Source: JAGQLF01 sp964635995 (lineage in GTDB: Bacteria > Patescibacteriota > Dojkabacteria > J137). From it: a stretch of DNA of 13,181 nucleotides. The stretch spans positions 1 through 13,181 of the forward strand of contig CAZWRA010000032.1 of the NCBI GenBank assembly GCA_964635995.1. The letters run 5' to 3'. The notes beneath the pieces were generated by a model. That model ran no database searches, was not told where the DNA came from, and was given only the letters and a program-made list of their open reading frames with translations. Positions 8,807-13,181 of the stretch are shown here, in pieces. Each line of letters begins with the position of its first letter. Position 1 is the stretch's first letter. The position numbers and the translations under genes are program-made.

Positions 8807-9238
8807 TCACTCATCGCTTCCTACATTAACATCTAAAGGAGAAGATATATCTGCTAACATCTTTTTAGTTCGCTCTTCTGGTGTCATTTGTTTTAGCGCT
8901 TCTATTTCTTTTTTATATTCAATAGTAATTCTCTCTAAATCCTTTGCAATAAAATTTATATATCCATCAATCTCTTGTTCCATCGACTTTCCCGTTTTCT
9001 TTTCATATTCCATAAACAAAATTCCTGCGATATCTTTTTCGTTTAATCTTTCGTCTTGAGTTACTCCTTCTACAAGCTCATTTCTTTCTTCTGGAGTAAA
9101 AGTATTCTCAAAAAGTCCAGTAACAAAATCCTGAATCATTGGTTCAAGCATGTACATAAAAATATCTCTTGAGCTCTCGTCTAAACCCATAGAACTCAAC
9201 ACTGTTTGTAGTTTTTCTCTAGTCTGTGAAACGCCCAT
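8807..9238 (-). CDS. Gene B: 143-aa helical protein, family uncertain
   Basis: The frame is intact and begins with ATG at 9238. It is predicted all-helical and acidic. The N-terminus (LSSMGLDESSRDIFMYMLEP) is followed by a middle FTPEERNELVEG and a Lys/Glu-rich end. A Gly-Leu near the start, an amphipathic helix and a 'tpEER' turn resemble small helical proteins common in candidate-phyla genomes, such as those grouped as DUF5663; that link is from memory and weak. It has no signal peptide and no membrane helix. Its stop is TGA at 8809-8807, directly followed in frame by another TGA. It overlaps the ATG of gene C by 8 nt, implying translational coupling and a product needed with C. A 105-nt gap separates it from gene A. 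Confidence 0.75.
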   Translation of the reverse strand: MGVSQTREKLQTVLSSMGLDESSRDIFMYMLEPMIQDFVTGLFENTFTPEERNELVEGVTQDERLNEKDIAGILFMEYEKKTGKSMEQEIDGYINFIAKDLERITIEYKKEIEALKQMTPEERTKKMLADISSPLDVNVGSDE

Positions 9239-9486
9239 ATTTACATTTACAACAGTTTAATGAAAATTCAGAAAAGTTCCAAGGATAAATATTTGAATGT
9301 CTAACGTTTTTAATATTAATGTGTCTTGTTTCAACTCTTAAATTTATACTTCTTCATCCTGTTCATCATCAGTAATCCCAAATGCATCCTCTATCGTCAT
9401 TTGTTCATTAACAATATTAATGCATTTTTGGATAAGTTCTTTTAAAGAGTCAGGCAGCGAATTTATTTGGGAGTCATTTGTAAAAA

Positions 9487-9933
9487 CTATTCATAGTTTT
9501 TTAATTTATCTTTATCCTCTTTATAACCAAATAATCTGTCAATAGTTTTGACTGTTAAGTTATAGTACTTCAATCTTAATTCTTCTACCTCCTTTGATCT
9601 TTGCACCTGAGTCTTTACTACTTGGTACGACAAGTTATCCTCATCACCCACTTCTTCTTTAGATTCATCTTCCTCATCCATTTCTATATCATCATCTCCT
9701 TTTTCTTCCCAACTAACATTATTCTCATGTAAATATGCATTTATAGCTTCAATCTGGGCTTTTGCTTCATCTGCAGCTTGAAAAATTAGCTTAGCAAAAA
9801 ATGCAAAATAATCTAATTCGTCTTCTACAGATAGCACTTCAGCACCAACATCCATGGACAAAGTTTCTTCTGCTTTATTTTTTAGAACTTCATCAAGGCT
9901 CTGTCTTAATATCACTTTAATTGATTCTGGCAC
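9487..9933 (-). CDS. Gene A, second open part (acidic and helical)
   Basis: This part is open for 148 codons from a GTG at 9933. The GTG is unlikely to be a real start because correcting the A7 run at 9948-9954 joins the frame to the upstream part through IEALDVPES. It contains LDYFAFFAKLIFQAADEAKA, a hydrophobic amphipathic helix, and the acidic stretch. It ends KLKNYE-TAG, out of frame for the last three residues. Confidence 0.65.
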   Translation of the reverse strand: MPESIKVILRQSLDEVLKNKAEETLSMDVGAEVLSVEDELDYFAFFAKLIFQAADEAKAQIEAINAYLHENNVSWEEKGDDDIEMDEEDESKEEVGDEDNLSYQVVKTQVQRSKEVEELRLKYYNLTVKTIDRLFGYKEDKDKLKNYE

Positions 9934-9935
9934 AT

Positions 9936-10673
9936 CTAAAGCTTCAATTTTTTTGAAATATCTTGAACTTGCTCATCACTTAATGAGGTCATTAATGCAT
10001 TTGCATTGTTTTTTCCAAAAATCTCTTTTAATATTTCATCAGCAGCAAAAGTATAAACAGATCTTAATTCCTCATAATTAGGTGGAGGTTCTTGTAAATA
10101 CTTACTAAAGCTATCAGCAAATATATAAACTGGCCTTTCTTTTTCAGGAAAAATTCTTTTCCTTGCTTCTTCACTAGATAATTTGATAATTTCAAATGTA
10201 ATATCATAAGGAATATTGCTAGGAGAGTAGATGATATCTTTAGTTATACTAGAATCACTTCTTCTTTCAAATCGAGGTAAAATAGTTTTTGAAATATTTT
10301 TGTTACTCTGTCTACTTACTTTTATTCTTCCTTCAGTACCTAATAATTCAGTTCCTTCACCATAATATTTATAAGGTATTAGTTCTCCATTTTCTTCATC
10401 TTTAATATAAAATACATCACCATACTTAAGGTATTTTCTATCTATCTGTTCTCCATATTCATTTAAAAACATATCATCGTTAAATTGGGTTTCTAATCCT
10501 ACACTACCTTTTATGTCCTTTGAAACAATCTTTAATTCTTCTCCCTTGGGTATACTCTCTTTTTCTCCAGTCTCATATACCTCACCCATAGGACCTATGG
10601 CAATCGAACCAATAGGTATTTTATAATCTTCCGAATTATTTTCTATCTCTGAAATTGTTTCTTGATCTGTCAT
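9936..10673 (-). CDS. Gene A, first open part with the A/C shared domain (245 codons)
   Basis: It begins MTDQETISEIENNSEDYKIP at the ATG at 10673. An opening beta segment (IGSIAIGPMGEVYETGEKES) precedes the shared domain, which spans residues about 55-120 and ends YKYYGEGTELLGTEGRIKVS. The stop at 9936 results from the A7 run; the final LKL is out of frame. The purine-rich TTAAGA just before the ATG is at best a weak ribosome binding site. Confidence 0.7.
   Translation of the reverse strand: MTDQETISEIENNSEDYKIPIGSIAIGPMGEVYETGEKESIPKGEELKIVSKDIKGSVGLETQFNDDMFLNEYGEQIDRKYLKYGDVFYIKDEENGELIPYKYYGEGTELLGTEGRIKVSRQSNKNISKTILPRFERRSDSSITKDIIYSPSNIPYDITFEIIKLSSEEARKRIFPEKERPVYIFADSFSKYLQEPPPNYEELRSVYTFAADEILKEIFGKNNANALMTSLSDEQVQDISKKLKL
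10314..10511 (-). other. Domain shared between gene A and gene C, copy in A
   Basis: Residues about 55-120 of gene A align with residues about 62-119 of gene C (plus 8458-8631). Common features in order are KGSV, a Phe and Asn, a Gly, Leu-x-x-Gly, a Tyr/Asp pair, Y-[KR]-Y-x-GEGT, GTEG and a Lys. The copy in A has an insertion of a few residues near EENGELIP. Spacing and Gly/Tyr content suggest a small beta domain. No known family comes to mind. Confidence 0.65.
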
Positions 10674-10791
10674 TCTTAATTCTGATTATTTAATAATATT
10701 AAAATGAAATCTTTCCATCAAGCTTGAAGTAAAGCTAGCTGTTTATCTTGTTTAGAATTTGAATATTGATTTTTGTAATTTATTCTTAATT
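10674..10791 (-). other. Gap between protease and gene A; possible remnant small frame
   Basis: This AT-rich 118-nt gap has no clear promoter. One minus-strand frame is open across it except for a TGA at 10720-10718. It reads SNSKQDKQLALLQA-TGA-WKDFILILLNNQN and stops with TAA at 10678-10676, two bases before the ATG of gene A. No start codon is present, and the frame overlaps the protease end in another phase. A perfect 10-bp palindrome TCAAGCTTGA spans 10718-10727. A decayed small gene is possible but weakly supported. Confidence 0.25.
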
Positions 10792-11283
10792 TTATCTTTT
10801 GAGAACCTGATCTTCGTAAGACTGTAAAAGCAACCTAGCTTCTTCGTACTTTGGCATCATTGATCTAACAAGATCCCAGAATTTATAAGAATGGTTCATC
10901 TGTTTTGTATGGGCTAATTCATGAAGAATTACGTAGTCTATACACTCATTAGGAGTAAAGATCAATCTCCAGTTAAAGCTAAGATTCATCTTTGAGGAAC
11001 AGCTTCCCCATCTGGTTTTAGTGTCTTTTATTGCAATTCTGTTATATCGAAATCCGTATTTTTTTGCATACTTTTCTGCTTTTTTCTCAACGTAGGCTCT
11101 AAATGCTTCTCTAAGCCATTTTTCTAAGATTTGATCATGCTTATCTCTATGAAGCTCAGAACGATAAACTTTAATTATCCGTTCACTCATAACCACTAAG
11201 GGTTTTGTAGTTTTATTCTTCTCAAATTTAATAGTCTTGGGTTTTCCGAAAATTCGGTGTTTTGCATTATTTTTGAGTTTCAT
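10792..11283 (-). CDS. YgjP-type (DUF45/M48-like) zinc metallopeptidase
   Basis: From the ATG at 11283 the protein is 163 aa. It has the full signature of the YgjP/DUF45 group: TRWGSCSSKMNLSFNWRL, then HELAHTKQMNHS, a gluzincin-like HExxH with a third His six residues after the second, and FWDLV. On this numbering the motif HELAH is at about 121-125 and the last ligand His at 131, with Glu122 as catalytic base. The family is a predicted cytoplasmic zinc peptidase of poorly known substrate. The usual N-terminal beta half is short here, so the gene may be N-terminally reduced. A longer frame starts at 11331, but that ATG lies within a hairpin repeat and its extra 16 residues do not resemble the family. 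No strong Shine-Dalgarno sequence marks either start. The reading frame is intact and ends TAA. It is transcribed divergently from sufB. Confidence 0.85.
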   Translation of the reverse strand: MKLKNNAKHRIFGKPKTIKFEKNKTTKPLVVMSERIIKVYRSELHRDKHDQILEKWLREAFRAYVEKKAEKYAKKYGFRYNRIAIKDTKTRWGSCSSKMNLSFNWRLIFTPNECIDYVILHELAHTKQMNHSYKFWDLVRSMMPKYEEARLLLQSYEDQVLKR

Positions 11284-11326
11284 AACTAAATTATTACATA
11301 TCCTGTCAAGACCTATAAAACATGAT

Positions 11327-11354
11327 GTCATGGTGAGGCTCTCGAACCATGGAC
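11327..11354. repeat. Hairpin repeat copy 2, variant core
   Basis: Arms CATGGT (11329-11334) and ACCATG (11346-11351) pair perfectly. An inner GAG/CTC pairing (11335-11337 with 11341-11343) leaves GCT as the loop and a GA bulge. The core GTGAG...CTCGAACC resembles the widely dispersed 'TGAGCTTGTCGAA' hairpins of many bacterial genomes, while the copies at 1552 and 13011 are of the 'TGAACTTGTTTCA' kind. It lies at the upstream edge of the protease gene. Confidence 0.55.
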
Positions 11355-11460
11355 GTGCAGATATGATGATTCTGATTGAAGTTTGTTTTAGATATTCAAG
11401 GCAAGTTAGTCAAAAAACCATGAAAAAACTTAATAATGAAATTATATGTTTTTATTATCC

Positions 11461-11484
11461 GTACTTTTTATAACTAAAAAGTAC
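11461..11484. repeat. Perfect inverted repeat, 10-bp arms
   Basis: GTACTTTTTA (11461-11470) and TAAAAAGTAC (11475-11484) are perfect reverse complements around TAAC. It lies in the divergent gap between the protease and sufB. Its AT-rich arms could form a cruciform or be a regulator site; no known operator is recognised. The right arm leads into the larger inverted repeat that follows. Confidence 0.75.
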
Positions 11485-11495
11485 CAAAAAGTTTC

Positions 11496-11565
11496 TGGGG
11501 GTAAAACGCGCCCATCTGTCAGTTAATCTCTCTTTTGTTACTTTGGCGGTTCTGTTTTACCCCCA
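11496..11565. repeat. Long inverted repeat upstream of sufB, 12-bp arms
   Basis: TGGGGGTAAAAC (11496-11507) and GTTTTACCCCCA (11554-11565) are perfect reverse complements with a 46-nt spacer. Within the spacer, CGCC (11509-11512) and GGCG (11545-11548) can extend the pairing. Sequence left of the outer arm (CCAAAAAG) and in the spacer (CTTTTGTTACTTT) is also roughly complementary. The G/C-rich arms stand out from the AT-rich surroundings. It could be a small non-autonomous mobile element or a structured 5' leader of sufB. Confidence 0.7.
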
Positions 11566-11602
11566 TACCCTCAACTTGTAACTTACATTAATAGTGTTAT
11601 TT

Positions 11603-11608
11603 AGAGGA
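11603..11608 (+). promoter_or_regulatory. Possible ribosome binding site of sufB
   Basis: AGAGGA lies 13 nt before the sufB ATG. The spacing is longer than ideal. It is the only purine-rich Shine-Dalgarno-like stretch near any start in the window. TTGTAA (11576-11581) and TATTTA (11598-11603), 16 nt apart, could be a weak promoter, but that would remove this site from the transcript, so not both can be right. Confidence 0.3.
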
Positions 11609-11621
11609 TAATTACAGAAAA

Positions 11622-12980
11622 ATGCTAAAATCTAATGTGGACTTATCTATTTTCAAACAAAAAGGAATTTCTAGTGAACTTGTTGAAGCAATTTCAGAAT
11701 ATAAAAAAGAGCCTCAATGGATGCGTAGAATTCGCCTAAAAGCCTATGAGCACTATCTAACTAGAGAAGTCCCAACTTGGGGTGTTGATTTATCAGATTT
11801 AAAAGAAAATGAGATACAGTTTTTTATCCCTGAAGAGCATGTAAAAACTAGAAAATGGGAAGAAGTACCTTCTGAAATGAAGAAAGTTTATGAAGACCTT
11901 AAGATACCTGAGGCAGAGCGGAAATTCCTTGCTGGTGTTGAAACACAGTTCGACTCTAATGTAATTTATGGGAAAATTAAAGAGAAGTGGGAAAGTCAGA
12001 GTGTCATTTTTACAAATACTGAAGATGGCTTAAAGAATTATGAGGAAATTTTTAGAAAATGGTTTGGAAAGGTTATTCCTTTTTCTGATAATAAATACGC
12101 TAGTTTAAATACTGCTCTATGGAGCGGAGGAAGCTTTGTTTACATTCCAAAAGGAGTAAAAGTCGATATTCCTCTACAAGCATATTTTTATATTCAATCA
12201 CAAAATATGGGGCAATTCGAGCGGACTTTAATTATCGCTGATGAGGGAGCAGAAGTTCATTATGTTGAAGGTTGTTCAGCGCCTCTTTATAGCGATAATT
12301 CGCTTCATACTGGAGTTATTGAACTTGTAGCTTTAAATAATGCAAAGATCAGATATACAACAATTCAAAACTGGTCGAATAATGTTTATAACTTAGTTAC
12401 TCAAAGAGGTTTAGCTTTTGATAACGCTAGAATTGAGTGGGTAGATTGTAATATTGGTTCAAAAGTCACAATGAAATATCCATGCGTAATGTTGAGAGGT
12501 AAAAAGTCTCATGGAGAAGTTTTATCAATAGCTGTTGCGGATAAAGATCAGTGGCAGGATTCAGGTGCAAAGATGATTCATATTGGAGAGGAGACTTCTA
12601 GTATTATAACTACTAAGTCGATTTGTAAGAATGGAGGAAGAACTTCATACAGAGGACAGGTGAAGATTCCAAGAGGTGCAAAAAAATCAAAAAGTAAAAT
12701 TAATTGCGATGCATTAATTCTTGATAATAAATCTAGAACTGATACATATCCAACTAATATTATAAGCGAAGGCACTTCAAGCATTGAACATGAAGCAAGT
12801 GTGAGTAAGATTTCAGAATCACAACTTTACTATTTAATGAGCAGGGGATTAACTGCAGAAGAAGCATCCGGTCTGATTGTTTCAGGATTTTTAGACGAAG
12901 TTACAAAAGAGCTTCCAATGGAATTTGCTCTTGAACTAAACCAACTCATTCGAATGGGGATGGAAGGAAGTGTAGGATAG
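11622..12980 (+). CDS. sufB: Fe-S cluster assembly scaffold SufB
   Basis: SufB is the core of the SUF iron-sulfur cluster assembly scaffold. It works with the ATPase SufC and usually SufD to build Fe-S clusters in the cytoplasm. The 452-aa length is in the family range, somewhat shorter than the E. coli protein. Recognisable blocks are PQWMRRIRLKAYEHYL (31-46), TALWSGGSFVYIPKGVKVDIPLQAY (split: TALWSGGSFV and YIPKGVKVDI, 164-183), VEGCSAP (215-221), IQNWSNNVYNLVT (248-260), RTDTYP (372-377), EHEASVSKI (389-397) and the terminal ELPMEFALELNQLI and GSVG. The EGCSAP cysteine (218) and the QNW of the central beta-helix match residues known to be important. The DNKSRTDTYP stretch has no Cys at the position of E. 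coli C405, as in Gram-positive SufB. The frame is intact, all Trp codons are TGG and the stop is TAG. No sufC, sufD, sufS or sufU lies in the window. Confidence 0.96.
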   Translation: MLKSNVDLSIFKQKGISSELVEAISEYKKEPQWMRRIRLKAYEHYLTREVPTWGVDLSDLKENEIQFFIPEEHVKTRKWEEVPSEMKKVYEDLKIPEAERKFLAGVETQFDSNVIYGKIKEKWESQSVIFTNTEDGLKNYEEIFRKWFGKVIPFSDNKYASLNTALWSGGSFVYIPKGVKVDIPLQAYFYIQSQNMGQFERTLIIADEGAEVHYVEGCSAPLYSDNSLHTGVIELVALNNAKIRYTTIQNWSNNVYNLVTQRGLAFDNARIEWVDCNIGSKVTMKYPCVMLRGKKSHGEVLSIAVADKDQWQDSGAKMIHIGEETSSIITTKSICKNGGRTSYRGQVKIPRGAKKSKSKINCDALILDNKSRTDTYPTNIISEGTSSIEHEASVSKISESQLYYLMSRGLTAEEASGLIVSGFLDEVTKELPMEFALELNQLIRMGMEGSVG

Positions 12981-13181
12981 TTAACTTTCAAAATTAACAC
13001 AACTCCCGTCACCCTGAACTTGTTTCAGGGTATAGGAACTAGCATCCTAAAATAAATAACAGTTCCATTACTATTACTTAAATCTTTAAACCTGTGATTC
13101 TTTTCTTTTATTAAATTAAACTTCCATTTAAACTGTACCCATTTGTCTAGACAATTTTTAGAGATTTTTTAGATATATTTT
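12981..13181. other. Non-coding tail downstream of sufB
   Basis: These 201 nt to the window end hold no convincing gene on either strand. The hairpin repeat at 13011-13031 lies 30 nt after the sufB stop and may help define the 3' end of the mRNA, though it lacks a T-tract. GGAACT (13035-13040) and AGTTCC, about 20 nt later, form a short outer inverted repeat. The rest is AT-rich. Confidence 0.6.
13011..13031. repeat. Hairpin repeat copy 3, downstream of sufB
   Basis: ACCCTGAA (13011-13018) and TTCAGGGT (13024-13031) pair perfectly over 8 bp around CTTGT. It shares the core CTGAACTTGTTTCAG with the copy at 1552-1572, in the opposite orientation. The form is that of a dispersed repetitive extragenic palindrome. 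Confidence 0.8.

Larger units (their letters stand above)
2368..8814 (-). pseudogene. Gene C: giant protein of about 2148 aa, interrupted by six stops and two frameshifts
   Basis: The ATG at 8814 overlaps the TGA of gene B (ATGAGTGA). The frame then reads as one protein down to TAA at 2370-2368, abutting gene D. Interruptions in order are: TAA 8661-8659, frameshift at A5 (plus 8164-8168, one A short), TAG 8056-8054, TGA 7876-7874, TGA 6895-6893, TAA 4306-4304, TGA 3415-3413 and frameshift at A8 (plus 2449-2456, one A too many). Sequence on both sides of each stop is in the same frame and protein-like. Layout by approximate residue: 62-119 domain shared with gene A; 120-215 acidic Pro/Thr-rich linker; 220-560 helical; 570-640 very basic charged helix; 783-815 and 855-890 Gly/Ala-rich hydrophobic segments; 900-1500 beta-rich; 1530-1600 Thr/Gln-rich; 1966-1986 third hydrophobic segment; 2020-2148 charged helical tail. 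There is no signal peptide. I recognise no family. It could be a decaying gene, a mis-assembled intact gene or a recoded one. Confidence 0.75.
9344..10673 (-). pseudogene. Gene A: acidic protein of about 443 aa, two frameshifts and one stop
   Basis: This is the first gene of the block (ATG at 10673). It carries an N-terminal domain at residues about 55-120 that is shared with gene C. A helical region follows, then a very acidic stretch at about 323-347 (GDDDIEMDEEDESKEEVGDE) and a helical end. The frame is lost at A7 (plus 9948-9954); one more A gives DISKKIEALDVPESIKVILR, joining the two open parts. It is lost again at A6 (plus 9497-9502). One more A gives KKL-TGA-IVFTNDSQINSLPDSLKE and then sense to TAA at 9346-9344. 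There is no signal peptide or membrane helix, so it is probably cytoplasmic. I do not recognise a family. It may be a partner of gene C, given the shared domain and position. Confidence 0.7.

Noticed and set aside
9239..9343. Promoter for gene B in the gap after gene A
   Set aside because: TTGAAA and TATTAA elements are present, but spacing is only about 13 nt, so no promoter is supported.
3413..9493. Genome-wide reassignment of TGA to Gly (as in Gracilibacteria and SR1) or Trp
   Set aside because: TAA and TAG also interrupt gene C, so a TGA change alone does not open it. sufB, the protease, E and F have no in-frame TGA, and gene B ends in TGA TGA.
11284..11331. Upstream ATG of the protease at 11331
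   Set aside because: It lies in a hairpin repeat and its 16 extra residues do not look like the YgjP N-terminus. It cannot be fully excluded.
11329..11360. tRNA 3' end on the minus strand (GGTTCGAGAGCC...CACCA)
   Set aside because: The putative T-stem does not pair and no D-arm, anticodon arm or acceptor partner is present; the sequence is explained by the hairpin repeat.
11237..11473. Plus-strand frame of 78 codons across the protease start and the gap
   Set aside because: It is antisense to the protease for half its length and translates the hairpin repeat; no family resemblance.
12578..13012. Minus-strand frames over the sufB 3' end (12578-12784, 12830-13012)
   Set aside because: They are antisense to conserved SufB sequence.
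1..13181. CRISPR array, rRNA, insertion sequence or att site
   Set aside because: No regularly spaced direct repeats, rRNA-like sequence or transposase or integrase motifs are seen.

Overview
The window is AT-rich bacterial DNA. It carries one long minus-strand operon-like block (57-10673), a minus-strand metalloprotease gene (10792-11283) and, divergently, a plus-strand sufB (11622-12980). Low GC, weak or absent Shine-Dalgarno sequences, tightly packed lineage-specific proteins of unknown family and dispersed hairpin repeats would fit a Candidate Phyla Radiation (Patescibacteria) genome, but no ribosomal or other phylogenetic marker is present, so this is a tentative inference. The intact genes read with the standard bacterial code. 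Trp is TGG throughout SufB, and no in-frame TGA occurs there.

The minus-strand block reads right to left as six genes, called A to F here. Gene A (10673-9344) is about 443 aa, acidic and soluble. Gene B (9238-8807) is 143 aa and helical, and overlaps the start of gene C by 8 nt. Gene C (8814-2368) would encode a protein of about 2148 aa. Gene D (2367-1604) is about 254 aa and begins immediately after the stop of C. Gene E (1545-814) is a secreted, C-terminally membrane-anchored protein with a possible cohesin-like fold. Gene F (803-57) is an exported protein with an N-terminal membrane anchor. Gaps and overlaps are mostly close, which suggests cotranscription.

The main observation is that A, C and D are not open as written. 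Reading across junctions restores clear, continuous protein in every case. A has two frameshifts and one stop, C has two frameshifts and five stops (TAA, TAG, TGA, TGA, TAA and TGA counted with the frameshift positions listed in the entries give six in-frame stops in C), and D has one frameshift. All five frameshifts lie in poly-A runs of 5-8 nt on the coding strand. All in-frame stops can be derived from CAA, CAG or TGG by a single C:G to T:A transition. B, E, F, the protease and sufB, about 3.8 kb together, have no such lesions. Recent pseudogene decay, assembly or base-calling error, and recoding or slippage are all possible; the sequence alone does not decide.

Genes A and C share an N-terminal domain of about 60 residues ending in a GEGT...GTEG motif. 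This shows that the two proteins are related in part and probably belong to one unrecognised system. The giant protein C has no signal peptide. It has an acidic Pro/Thr-rich segment, a very basic charged helix, three Gly/Ala-rich hydrophobic stretches, a long beta-rich middle and a charged C-terminal coiled coil. E and F, the only clearly exported proteins, end the operon.

Non-coding structure includes three hairpin repeats (near 1552, 11327 and 13011) and a stacked set of inverted repeats between the protease and sufB (11461-11565). sufB has no sufC or sufD next to it in this window.
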